Source: Alphaproteobacteria bacterium
GTDB lineage: Bacteria; Pseudomonadota; Alphaproteobacteria; UBA2966
Direction: 5' to 3'
Assembly: GCA_018650465.1 (NCBI GenBank)
Contig: JABIFY010000007.1
Location: forward strand, 1-64,000
Length of the DNA stretch: 64,000 nt
Position numbers and translations under genes: made by a program. The notes beneath the pieces were generated by a model. The model worked only from the letters and a program-made list of their open reading frames with translations, did not search any database and had not been told where the DNA came from. Of this stretch, positions 45,953-56,170 are shown in pieces (positions within the stretch are counted from its first letter, which is position 1; the number at the start of each line of letters is the position of its first letter).

Positions 45953-47155
45953 TTACTTCTGCCGGTTCAGCAGCTTCAACCGCAAGGCATTCAATTTGAT
46001 GAAACCCTCGGCGTCGTGCTGGTCATAGACGTCATCTTCTTCAAAAGTGACGTGTTCCAGGCTGTACAAAGATTTGGGAGACTTGCGGCCAACAACCGAA
46101 GCAACGCCCTTATACAGTTTCATGCGCACGGTGCCGCAGACGTTTTCCTGGCTCTTGTCGATCAGGGCCTGCAGCATTTCTCGTTCGGGTGAGAACCAGA
46201 AGCCATTATAAAGGATTTCAGCATATTTTGGCATGATATCGTCCTTGAGGTGGGCGGCGCCACGGTCAAGGGTAATCTGTTCAATGCCCCGGTGCGCGGC
46301 CAGCAAAACCGTACCACCTGGTGTTTCGTAAATGCCGCGCGACTTCATACCAACAAAGCGGTTTTCCACCAGATCAAGGCGACCAATACCGTTGGCTCCG
46401 CCCAGTTCGTTCAGCTTCGTCAGTAAGGTCGCCGGAGACATCGCCACGCCATCGATGGCAATGGGATCCCCTTTTTCGAATTCGATTTCCGTATAAGTCG
46501 GTGTGTCCGGAGCAGCCTCGGGTGCGACAGAGCGGGAATAAACGTATTCACCGGCTTCGACCCACGGGTCTTCCAGGGCCTTGCCTTCGCAAGAGATGTG
46601 CAAAAGATTGGCGTCCTGGCTGAAAGGTGACTCACCGCGCTTGTCTTTGGGGATCGGAATTTGGTGTTTTTCAGCGTAGTCGATCAAGGCTTCGCGAGAT
46701 TGCAGATCCCATTCACGCCATGGGGAGATCACCTTGATATCCGGGTTCAGGGCATAATAACCCAGCTCAAACCGGACCTGATCGTTGCCTTTGCCTGTTG
46801 CCCCGTGACACACAGCATCAGCGCCGACCTCTTTGGCGATTTCGATCTGGCGTTTGGAGATCAGGGGGCGCGCAATGGACGTGCCCAGCAGGTACTCGCC
46901 TTCATACAAGGCATTGGCGCGGAACATTGGGAAGACGTAGTCAGCCACAAATTCTTCCCGCAAGTCATCTATATAGATTTCCTTGATGCCCAGCATTTCG
47001 GCTTTCTGACGCGCGGGTTCCAGTTCTTCGCCCTGGCCCAGATCAGCTGTGAAAGTCACAACTTCACAGTCGTAGGTTTCCTGCAACCACTTCAGAATGA
47101 TCGAGGTATCCAGACCGCCTGAATAGGCCAATACGACTTTTTTTATGTCACTCAT
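45953..47155 (-). CDS. argG: Argininosuccinate synthase
   Basis: A 400-residue enzyme that joins citrulline and aspartate in arginine synthesis. The ATP pyrophosphatase P-loop SGGLDTS is at 12-18; [25 protein letters not shown] and SPWREWDL follow. The single gene lies 52 nt downstream of the cupin gene on the same strand; argJ is at 13-14 kb. Confidence 0.97.
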   Translation of the reverse strand: MSDIKKVVLAYSGGLDTSIILKWLQETYDCEVVTFTADLGQGEELEPARQKAEMLGIKEIYIDDLREEFVADYVFPMFRANALYEGEYLLGTSIARPLISKRQIEIAKEVGADAVCHGATGKGNDQVRFELGYYALNPDIKVISPWREWDLQSREALIDYAEKHQIPIPKDKRGESPFSQDANLLHISCEGKALEDPWVEAGEYVYSRSVAPEAAPDTPTYTEIEFEKGDPIAIDGVAMSPATLLTKLNELGGANGIGRLDLVENRFVGMKSRGIYETPGGTVLLAAHRGIEQITLDRGAAHLKDDIMPKYAEILYNGFWFSPEREMLQALIDKSQENVCGTVRMKLYKGVASVVGRKSPKSLYSLEHVTFEEDDVYDQHDAEGFIKLNALRLKLLNRQK

Positions 47156-47208
47156 TACTTGTCTCCGGGAACGCCAGTAAATGGGGAATAGGGCTTGGCA
47201 ACAACGCG

Positions 47209-47568
47209 CTATATACGCTCGGGATTGTGTACGGTCAATTCGCTTTCCGCGTCGCCTGTGTTCAACAGGCCAGCCGGTTCGATCAGCACAACTTCAACTT
47301 CTTCTTCTGCCACCGGTTTATGCTCGATGCCACGGGGTACCACGATCATCTCACCCGGCCCGACCATGACTTCGCGATCGCGAAAGCACATCTTCAGATT
47401 GCCACTGATTACCCAGAAAAGTTCGTCGTCATCTTCGTGGCTGTGCCAGACAAATTCGCCCAGCGCCTTGACTACTTTCAGGGATTGGCCGTTGACTTCG
47501 GCGATGACCTTGGGCGTGAAATGCTCGCTAAATGAACCCAGCTTTTCAGCAACGTTGATTTTGTTCAT
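47209..47568 (-). CDS. Cupin domain-containing protein
   Basis: A 119-residue single-domain cupin. The first motif is [20 protein letters not shown] (His, His, Glu) and the second has [10 protein letters not shown] (His). A metal is probably bound by these residues. The reaction is unknown; such single cupins include isomerases and stress proteins. It precedes argG on the same strand. Confidence 0.88.
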   Translation of the reverse strand: MNKINVAEKLGSFSEHFTPKVIAEVNGQSLKVVKALGEFVWHSHEDDDELFWVISGNLKMCFRDREVMVGPGEMIVVPRGIEHKPVAEEEVEVVLIEPAGLLNTGDAESELTVHNPERI

Positions 47569-47582
47569 TTGATCATTTCTCC

Positions 47583-47645
47583 GAAAAGAAAAGCCGCCGT
47601 TCTGAAATCGTAAGGCCTGAAATTATAACTTCAGAACAACGGCTT
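47583..47645 (-). terminator. Rho-independent terminator of the SDR gene
   Basis: AAGCCGCCGTTCTGAA (47591-47606) pairs with TTCAGAACAACGGCTT (47630-47645), with a two-base internal mismatch. On the minus strand it is followed by TTTCTTTTC. It lies 15 nt beyond the SDR stop. Confidence 0.6.
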
Positions 47646-47659
47646 GACTTAAATTTGGC

Positions 47660-48421
47660 TTAACGTGGCGCCATACGTAGCGAGCCATCCAGACGGACGG
47701 TTTCGCCGTTCAACATGACGTTTTCACACATACTTTGCACCAACTGGGCGTACTCGTCGGGACGGCCAAGACGAGGCGGAAACGGCACACTGGCACCCAG
47801 GCTGGCTTGAATTTCTTCTGGCAGGGTTTCCATCATGGGCGTCAGGAACAGACCAGGGGCAATCGTCAAAACCCGGATGCCCCACTGGGCAAACTCACGG
47901 GCCAGCGGCAAGGTCATGGCGGCGACACCGCCTTTTGACCCGGCATAAGCAGCCTGGCCGATCTGACCGTCAAAGGCGGCGACGGAAGCTGTATTAATGA
48001 TCACACCACGTTCGGCGGTATCCAGTGGCTCTTCCTTTTGCATAGCGGCAGCAGAAAGGCGAATAATGTTAAAGGTGCCGATCAGGTTAATGTTCACGAC
48101 CTGAGCAAAAGCTTCCAATGCCAGGGGGCCATGTTTGCCAACGGCTTTACCAGGTGTACCAACACCGGCGCAGTTGACGACAATGCGTCCAACACCATGG
48201 GCAGCCTGCGCTTCGGCGATTGCAGCTTCAGAGCTGGCGGCATCCGTGACATCACATTTCAGACCAAGGCCGTCAATATCGGCGGCGACGGCTTTTGCGG
48301 CGTCTACATTTACATCAAGGCAAGTGACTTTTGCGCCAGCTGCTGCGAGGTGGCGGGCTGTTGCTGCACCAAGGCCTGAACCGCCGCCTGTTACCAAGGC
48401 GGCTATACCATTTATATTCAT
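47660..48421 (-). CDS. SDR oxidoreductase, HSD10-like (3-hydroxyacyl-CoA dehydrogenase type 2)
   Basis: A 253-residue classical [11 protein letters not shown] at 11-18, [26 protein letters not shown] (Ser-Tyr-Lys triad with SKGG). The sequence after the cofactor strand ([16 protein letters not shown]) favours NAD. The whole strongly resembles HSD17B10/type II 3-hydroxyacyl-CoA dehydrogenases, acting on short-chain or branched 3-hydroxyacyl-CoA. A single gene. Confidence 0.9.
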   Translation of the reverse strand: MNINGIAALVTGGGSGLGAATARHLAAAGAKVTCLDVNVDAAKAVAADIDGLGLKCDVTDAASSEAAIAEAQAAHGVGRIVVNCAGVGTPGKAVGKHGPLALEAFAQVVNINLIGTFNIIRLSAAAMQKEEPLDTAERGVIINTASVAAFDGQIGQAAYAGSKGGVAAMTLPLAREFAQWGIRVLTIAPGLFLTPMMETLPEEIQASLGASVPFPPRLGRPDEYAQLVQSMCENVMLNGETVRLDGSLRMAPR

Positions 48422-48475
48422 TGGGGGTCTCCATATTAGGTTTAAGAATCAGTTTTCGCCGTCCCGTTTAGCAGA

Positions 48476-49426
48476 TCAAGCGGGCTTGCTCCAGTCCTCA
48501 GACATCTGAGCGACATTGTTAAGGTCTTCGTGCTTCTTTCGTGTGGCTTCGCGGTGGGCGATATAGAGGGACGCCCCAATGATCACAGCCGCCCCAACCC
48601 CGGTCCAGATATCCGGCACTTCGCCAAACAACCAGTAGCCAATGGCTGCCGCAATAATGATCCGGGCATAATCGAAAGGCATCACCGCTGTGGCTTCACC
48701 GATTTTCAGGCCACGCACAACACAGGCCTGGCCTGCGACGCCAAAAACGCCTGCTCCGACCAGCATCAGGAACTGATCAAATGTCGGCTCTCGCCAGTCC
48801 AGCAGTGCCGGAACCGACGTCATGGCGATAGAAATGATGCCAAAATAAAATAGCATCAGCGACGGTCGTTCAGTGACTGAGAGTTTTTTGACGGTGACAA
48901 ATGTCGCGGCAACTAACATAGTGCCCAGCAAGGCAGCCATCGTCCCAGCGTCGATGTTACTGCCGTCGGGACGTACCATAATCATGACACCCGCAAACCC
49001 CACTGCCGTAGCGGCCCAGCGGCGAACGCGCACGACTTCGCCCAGAAACAACACAGCCAACACGATCAGAAACAGAGGACGGGTAAAGGACAGGGCAACA
49101 GCGTCAGCCAAAGCCAAATTTGTGACGGCAAAAATACCGCAAAACATGGCTGAAGTACCAAGCATTCCGCGAAAAAGATGCAGAACAGGACGATTGGTTC
49201 TCAGGCCTGCCAATCCTGCGCTCAAGGCAAAGGGCAGGATCGTCAGGAAACTGAATATGGCCCGATAAAAAGCGATTGTCGGCGTTCCCAAAGAAGGACC
49301 AAGGTATTTGATGAACACCGCCATAACAGAGAACAGAATTGCGCCACTGAGTATCCACAAAGCGCCTTGCAGGTTTGGCGGCAATTGCCCGACTTGTGAG
49401 AGGGGATTTTGTGCTTTTTCGTTCAC
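48476..49426 (-). CDS. DMT superfamily transporter (EamA)
   Basis: A 316-residue protein with ten predicted helices in two EamA halves. The first half reads FSVMAVFIKYLGP, AVGFAGVMIMVRPDGS. The second ends with IWTGVGAAVIIGASLYIAHRE. Substrates of such exporters are metabolites such as amino acids or nucleosides; unknown here. Its ATG overlaps the stop of the paralogue upstream by 4 nt, making a coupled pair. Confidence 0.9.
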   Translation of the reverse strand: MNEKAQNPLSQVGQLPPNLQGALWILSGAILFSVMAVFIKYLGPSLGTPTIAFYRAIFSFLTILPFALSAGLAGLRTNRPVLHLFRGMLGTSAMFCGIFAVTNLALADAVALSFTRPLFLIVLAVLFLGEVVRVRRWAATAVGFAGVMIMVRPDGSNIDAGTMAALLGTMLVAATFVTVKKLSVTERPSLMLFYFGIISIAMTSVPALLDWREPTFDQFLMLVGAGVFGVAGQACVVRGLKIGEATAVMPFDYARIIIAAAIGYWLFGEVPDIWTGVGAAVIIGASLYIAHREATRKKHEDLNNVAQMSEDWSKPA

Positions 49427-50430
49427 GAGCCTGTCTTCCTGTCCACCGACGCGGCAGCTGCTTCGGCGTCAAGGCCCGCGTCAACACCGTGAGATGCGCT
49501 GGCTGTGGCCGCAACAAGAACTTCATCTTTTGACTTCAGGCGGGCTTCGCGCCAGGAGATATAGATCGTGCTGGAGAAAATCACGGCAGCCCCGATCCAG
49601 GTCCAGAAATCTGGCACCTGACTGAAGGCCAGATATCCAACCAGGGCTGTGAAAGGCAGGCGGGTAAAGTCGTAAGGCAAAACAGATGTGAGATCACCCA
49701 GGCTGATCGAACGGGTAATACACAAGTGCCCGATGGTGGCGATCACGCCCAACAGAACCAGCCAGAGCAGGGATTCTGGCGACGGCCAGATCCAGACAAA
49801 CAAGGCTGGCACCAGAGTCATGGGCACCATCAGAATACCGGCCCAGGCGACCGCTTGTGCCGGCGTATCAGTGACCATCAGTTTTTTTATGAATATGCCT
49901 GACGTCGACATGGACGCTGCTGAAATCATTATCATTATGATGCCAGGCTCGAGCGTGGAAACCACCGGTCGCAAGATAATCATGGCACCAATAAAACCGA
50001 CCAAAGTCGCCGTCCAGCGCCGGATACGGACTTTTTCACCGAGGAAAAATATGGCCAAAACCGTGGCAAATAAAGGTGCTGTAAATGACAGGGCCGTGGC
50101 CTCAGCCAAAGGTACCAACGTCAATCCCACAAACCAGAAACACATGGTCACGGTGCCGAGTGTTGCGCGCCCCAGATACAGGCCGAAACGCGTTGTCTTC
50201 AGGGCCCCGACGCCATTGCGCAAGAACCATGGTGCCAGCGCCAACAAGCCAAAGACATTACGAAAGAAAACAATTTCCAGGGCCGGGACCGTCTCTGAAA
50301 TATGCCGGATCAGGCCCGACATCAGAGAAAATATGGCGCAAGCCAAAATCATAAACACCGCCGCCTGCAAGCTTTGCGGCAGGCGGGACAACAGTTTATG
50401 AGGCAGGGAAAACACGGACGGAGCAGTCAT
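49423..50430 (-). CDS. DMT superfamily transporter (EamA), paralogue
   Basis: A 335-residue ten-helix EamA transporter resembling the downstream gene in layout (FSLMSGLIRHIS, GFIGAMIILRPVVST, FWTWIGAAVIFSSTIYISWR). The two arose probably by tandem duplication but have diverged in residues. The tail of about 30 residues is Ala/Asp-rich. It diverges from the acetoacetyl-CoA ligase gene. Confidence 0.9.
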   Translation of the reverse strand: MTAPSVFSLPHKLLSRLPQSLQAAVFMILACAIFSLMSGLIRHISETVPALEIVFFRNVFGLLALAPWFLRNGVGALKTTRFGLYLGRATLGTVTMCFWFVGLTLVPLAEATALSFTAPLFATVLAIFFLGEKVRIRRWTATLVGFIGAMIILRPVVSTLEPGIIMIMISAASMSTSGIFIKKLMVTDTPAQAVAWAGILMVPMTLVPALFVWIWPSPESLLWLVLLGVIATIGHLCITRSISLGDLTSVLPYDFTRLPFTALVGYLAFSQVPDFWTWIGAAVIFSSTIYISWREARLKSKDEVLVAATASASHGVDAGLDAEAAAASVDRKTGS

Positions 50431-50550
50431 TGAAACATTCTAAAGAAGCGGCCGAGCGAGCACCAGCGTCATTCCCACATGGCAGCATTGCGTGACCGGA
50501 CACCACGTTATAGTTTTGCCAAAGTATTTCCGAACAAGGGATTTTTTTCC

Positions 50551-52506
<1,956 letters not shown>

Positions 52507-52518
52507 AGCGGCACCTTC

Positions 52519-53451
52519 ATGGACGTCAGCACTCATTTCGCCTTTCAGCACCGGGTCTTCAGCGCGCCGGGCAGCTATTTTACGACGGACAAATCCCGTG
52601 ACAGGGCTGTGTTTGTGACCCCCATGGGGGAGAGCAATGCACTGGTTCAACTGCCCTCCCTGCGCAAGGAATTTGGCATTAGCGCCGGAAGCGATGACGG
52701 CGACTTGCTGGATATAGTCGACAAGGCCCTGAAGTTTGTCGACACCATCCGGATCAATGACAGCATTCCCAATGAACTGTTGGATGGCTCGGCTTCCTGG
52801 TCGGTAGCGGATCGCCACCAGCTTGTTGCGCGGGCGCGACTGACCATTGAACTGGTGGCCTGGGTGACCGGCAAACCGGCTAGCGAGATCGGCCGCGGCA
52901 ATATTGTGCAGGAGCTTGAGAAACCCGAAATCAGGGCCAAAATCAAAGAAAGTATCGGCAAGCTGGCGCAGCATCTGGAACTGGAAAATGGCGGCGACGG
53001 CGGTGTTGTCGAAGTGGAACGGCGCATGGATGACCTGGTGCACGAGACCGCCTTTGTCGAAGCCTTGCGCGAACGTTTGATGCTGATCCATAGTATCGGC
53101 AAGCGGGTTAAAACGGCCGGAACGATTTGCCACAACAACATGGCAGCTCGGGAAAGCCTGGAGCGTGTGCCGCCATTACTGACGAATGCCTACAAGAAAC
53201 TGGACAGCGAATTCACGCTGCTGGACAAGCAAAACCAGAATGTGGCCGACGTCCTGCGGGATATGGATTCCTCCATCTACCTGATCCGCGCCGTGCGCGA
53301 CGAAATCCACTGTACCCTGAAGATCTGGGACAACCTGGTCGCCGCCTGGCAGGAGCGGGGTGACAGCCGCGACACCACTGTGCTCGCGTCCCTGCTGTCG
53401 GATACGCACCGCTTCCTTGCTGAAAATTATCCCATCGTCAGCACCTGGTGA
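52519..53451 (+). CDS. Uncharacterised helical cytoplasmic protein
   Basis: A 310-residue protein without signal peptide, membrane segment or motif I know. Residues 1-45 look like a beta/loop cap (FQHRVFSAPGSYFTTDK, AVFVTPMGESNALVQLP). The rest is strongly predicted helical with charged heptad-like stretches (about 130-290), for example RMDDLVHETAFVEALRERLM and LDKQNQNVADVLRDMDSSIY. It lies 12 nt behind acetoacetyl-CoA ligase and 106 nt before a HIT gene. Codon use is like its neighbours. I have no function to propose. Confidence 0.75.
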   Translation: MDVSTHFAFQHRVFSAPGSYFTTDKSRDRAVFVTPMGESNALVQLPSLRKEFGISAGSDDGDLLDIVDKALKFVDTIRINDSIPNELLDGSASWSVADRHQLVARARLTIELVAWVTGKPASEIGRGNIVQELEKPEIRAKIKESIGKLAQHLELENGGDGGVVEVERRMDDLVHETAFVEALRERLMLIHSIGKRVKTAGTICHNNMAARESLERVPPLLTNAYKKLDSEFTLLDKQNQNVADVLRDMDSSIYLIRAVRDEIHCTLKIWDNLVAAWQERGDSRDTTVLASLLSDTHRFLAENYPIVSTW

Positions 53452-53557
53452 TTGGTTATGGCAGGGATAAAACGCCCAGCTGAGTTAAACCAGAAGGCAA
53501 ATACGTGGCACGATCTATAGCAACCCCAGCCATCACTTTCACAAAAGGACCAGCCCC

Positions 53558-54013
53558 ATGATCGACGAACGTCTCACATCTTCCACCTGGCCCGTCGTCG
53601 AACTGGAAACCTGCGAAGTGCGCCTGAGCCGCGAGTGGTCATATCCCGGTCGCTGCCTGGTTATCCCCATGGAACAGTATTGCGACATCCATGAAGTGGA
53701 CGGCGAGACTTATCTGTTGATGATGGGCGAAGTGCGCTTTGTGACCGGCGTGCTGGCACGGCTATACAAGGCCGACAAAATGAATGTGGCCTCCTTCGGC
53801 AACATGGTGCCCTGGCTGCACTGGCACATCATCCCCCGCCATGAAGGTGATGCCGCCTGGCCAGCCACCCCATGGGAAAACACCGACGCGCCTGTAGATG
53901 CCTCAGAAGAAACCCTCGCAGATCACGCCGACCGCATCAGCTGGGCGTTGTTGGATGCGGAGTTTGATGAGGGGGATGGTGAAGACGGGGCAACCGACGG
54001 CGACACAGCCTGA
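53558..54013 (+). CDS. HIT family protein
   Basis: A 151-residue histidine-triad protein. The N-terminal half reads REWSYPGRCLVIPMEQYCDI, and the triad is LHWHIIPRHEGD. The third His of the classic HxHxH motif is replaced by Ile, as in a subfamily with LHVHVIAR; hence the middle His may still act as the nucleophile. The family hydrolyses nucleoside phosphoramidates or dinucleoside polyphosphates. An acidic tail of 35 residues follows. Confidence 0.85.
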   Translation: MIDERLTSSTWPVVELETCEVRLSREWSYPGRCLVIPMEQYCDIHEVDGETYLLMMGEVRFVTGVLARLYKADKMNVASFGNMVPWLHWHIIPRHEGDAAWPATPWENTDAPVDASEETLADHADRISWALLDAEFDEGDGEDGATDGDTA

Positions 54014-54023
54014 CCCCCGCTCC

Positions 54024-54141
54024 GTCATGCGCGGGCTCGGCTCGCGTATCCACGTCTTATTACCTGTTCGGCATGAGAGACTGAGGACTGCGGCCCGGCA
54101 TGGCCAGGTCGGGTTCCGTCTGGATTCTTGGGTCTTGAGAG
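54024..54141. repeat. GTCATG-bounded repeat, copy C
   Basis: The left arm GTCATGCGCGGGCTCGGCTC (54024 on) with CCACGTCTT is nearly identical to that of copy A. The right side is degraded: CGGCATGAGAG near 54069 and CCGGCATGGCCAGGTCGGGT at about 54095-54114. It lies in the 259-nt gap between the HIT gene and the small lipoprotein. Confidence 0.6.
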
Positions 54142-54272
54142 AAACCATGTTGTCTCACAGCAATAAATAGTGTTAATTCCCCCGTCGCTTTTATTTCTCA
54201 AGGTTGCGCGCCACATGGGTCGCGCATAATTGAGTGAAGCGCTGAACAATTATTGAAGATGGAGACGAGTGA

Positions 54273-54446
54273 ATGCGTTTGGGCAAGATTGTTGTACGGG
54301 CTGCCTTGCTGGGCACCCTCGTGATCGCTGTTTCAGCCTGCGGCCAGTTTCAGGTCCCTGAACTGGGCAAAGTCTTTCAGGAAAACCAAGCGGCCAAGAA
54401 AGTCAAACGCGATGGCATGGGCAACCCGGTCCTGCCCAAAAGCTGA
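54273..54446 (+). CDS. Small lipoprotein of unknown function
   Basis: A 57-residue frame: MRLGKIVVRAALLGTLVIAV then SACGQ, a basic-hydrophobic signal peptide with lipobox Val-Ser-Ala-Cys at Cys23. The mature part of 35 residues is polar (QFQVPELGKVFQENQAAKKV, then RDGMGNPVLPKS). GGAG stands 8 nt before the ATG. It resembles LptM-type lipoproteins in size but lacks their Gly-Pro-Leu signature. It converges with the PCu(A)C gene. Likely anchored to a membrane; function unknown. Confidence 0.7.
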   Translation: MRLGKIVVRAALLGTLVIAVSACGQFQVPELGKVFQENQAAKKVKRDGMGNPVLPKS

Positions 54447-54467
54447 ACCGGGTCCCACTAACGCGCC

Positions 54468-55037
54468 CTAGTTCTTTTTCATCTTCTTGTGGTCCATTTT
54501 GTGACCACCTGTCGCACCCATTTTCATGATACCAACCTGGATGGTCACTTCACCGGCCTGTTTGAACACAAGCGTCAAGGGAAATGACTGGCCGGGCTTC
54601 ATAGGCTTATTCAAACCCATCATCATAACGTGATAACTGCCGGGCTTGAGCGTCGCCATGCCTTTGGCGGGCACGGGTATGCCCGACACATGTTTCATTT
54701 TCATGATACCGCCTTCGGACACGGTGCGGTGCAACTGAACCTTTTTGGCCAGGTCAGCACGCGCATCAATCAGCTCATCTGCCGCACCCATATTGTGGAT
54801 CGTCATGAAGGCGCCGCCACTGCGCGGTGTGCCCCGGGCCCAGGCATCCTTGATCATAAGAGAGCCAACCTTTACTTCAGCGGCCTGGGCCGAAGCTATG
54901 CCGACCAGATTGCTCACCACCAGGCCCAGGGCCACAACAAGCGCCAGGACCAGCGCTGCCATAGGCGCCATACGGCTAATGGACGTCTTTGAAGTCGGGT
55001 ACAGTGTATTGGTTTGATTTGTCATGTTGTTCATCAT
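54468..55037 (-). CDS. Copper chaperone PCu(A)C
   Basis: A 189-residue periplasmic copper carrier. A long signal/anchor segment at about 25-52 (ALVLALVVALGLVVSNLVGI) precedes the mature domain, with copper ligands in VQLHRTVSEGGIMKM (His, Met) and GSYHVMMMGL (His, Met). The C-terminus ends in a His/Lys/Met-rich tail. PCu(A)C delivers copper to cytochrome oxidase. A DUF2946 gene precedes it by 76 nt on the same strand. Confidence 0.92.
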   Translation of the reverse strand: MMNNMTNQTNTLYPTSKTSISRMAPMAALVLALVVALGLVVSNLVGIASAQAAEVKVGSLMIKDAWARGTPRSGGAFMTIHNMGAADELIDARADLAKKVQLHRTVSEGGIMKMKHVSGIPVPAKGMATLKPGSYHVMMMGLNKPMKPGQSFPLTLVFKQAGEVTIQVGIMKMGATGGHKMDHKKMKKN

Positions 55038-55113
55038 CTGAATTCTTTCGCAAAAAGCTGTCGAGGATATCCGGTTTCATCCGAATAAGCCTCAGGGGAG
55101 TAGCGATAAGGTC

Positions 55114-55524
55114 TCAGATGTGGTGTGGCGGCCCACGGGCGGGCAAGTGGCGTATGGCCTGGCGATCTACCCTGCCTGGAGCCTCAGGAGCGACAATAGT
55201 CTTGCGCCCGTCGATCTGCTCAATCGAGACCGCATCGGGCGTTAGAACATGCTGGCCGAATAAACCCGGCGTGCAAACATCACAGGCCGCAATTTCCTTG
55301 CCCGCGTCATTTTTCGGTACCTGCTCTTCACCGGCGTTCGCATAGATTGCCAGCGGCACAATACCGCGCGGCGTACAAATAAAGATCGTCGAATCGGACT
55401 CAGCCGCCCGCACCATCTGCCCAAGCGGCAGCAGCGTTTGCAGCAACAAGGCAAACAACGCCAGCCAAACAGCCCCGCGCCTTTTCCCTTTGAATGAAGT
55501 CCCGAACGTCAAACTATTTCTCAT
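55114..55524 (-). CDS. DUF2946 family protein
   Basis: A 136-residue protein with an N-terminal signal or anchor (GAVWLALFALLLQTLLPLGQ) and the pattern FICTPRGIVPL...EIAACDVCTPG typical of DUF2946, which is often found beside copper genes. Paired cysteines (CDVC) may bind metal. It is probably co-expressed with the PCu(A)C gene. Confidence 0.82.
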   Translation of the reverse strand: MRNSLTFGTSFKGKRRGAVWLALFALLLQTLLPLGQMVRAAESDSTIFICTPRGIVPLAIYANAGEEQVPKNDAGKEIAACDVCTPGLFGQHVLTPDAVSIEQIDGRKTIVAPEAPGRVDRQAIRHLPARGPPHHI

Positions 55525-55653
55525 TCGCCTGTGAATTTATCGGATGCCAAGGTGGCACCGTACGTCAGTATATAGCGCACGCGATTGCCAAGGGCCATGC
55601 AACATTTTGACGCGGGTCAGAGCGCAAATATCAGCGACACATAATTACGCGCC

Positions 55654-56154
55654 TTAGTCGGCAAACTCCAGTGTCTCCGTGATGGCGTTAACACCGGTCA
55701 TGCCGCAGACTTCGTCTATTTCGGGATCAGCACCGGCGACGCCGATGCCGCCGTAGAAGTGGCCGCCGGCGGAGATGGGGACGCCGCCGATCATCAGTAA
55801 GATGCCGGGAGCAAATCTCAGGTCGGGGCGGTTGGTGACTTGTGAGGTGACGGCCTGGAGGGTGGCGGCAGTGAAGGCCTTGCCTTGGGCGACCTTGATG
55901 GTGTGCGGACCCGACAGGGGGTCGCGCAGGAAGGCGGCCAGATTACCGGCCCGGTCGACCACCGCAACGGCGACCTTGTAGCCACGCTTTGTGCAATCGG
56001 CGACTGCTGCGGTCACGGCCTGGTTGGCCAGATCCGGACTGAGGAAGCGCAGGGGCATTACCGGTGCCTGATCTTCAGCAATGGCGCTGGCAGATTGCAC
56101 GGCGAGCGGCAGCAAAAACAACATCAGTGCGCTTGTTTTCAACCAGTTTTTCAT
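55654..56154 (-). CDS. GlcG/HbpS family heme-binding-like protein, exported
   Basis: A 166-residue protein from ATG 56154, set by GGAGGAACAAAA directly upstream; the frame is open to 56250. Signal peptide MKNWLKTSALMLFLLPLAVQ, cleaved after SASA. The mature domain is of the GlcG/HbpS type (GYKVAVAVVDRAGNLAAFLR, GGVPISAGGHFYGGIGVAGA). Such proteins bind heme or small molecules; role unknown. The start is 16 nt behind the MATE gene's stop, so the pair are co-transcribed. Confidence 0.88.
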   Translation of the reverse strand: MKNWLKTSALMLFLLPLAVQSASAIAEDQAPVMPLRFLSPDLANQAVTAAVADCTKRGYKVAVAVVDRAGNLAAFLRDPLSGPHTIKVAQGKAFTAATLQAVTSQVTNRPDLRFAPGILLMIGGVPISAGGHFYGGIGVAGADPEIDEVCGMTGVNAITETLEFAD

Positions 56155-56170
56155 TTTTGTTCCTCCGGTA

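Noticed and set aside
54273-54446. Identity of the small lipoprotein as LptM
   Set aside because: The size fits, but the residues after the Cys lack the Gly-Pro-Leu signature of LptM.
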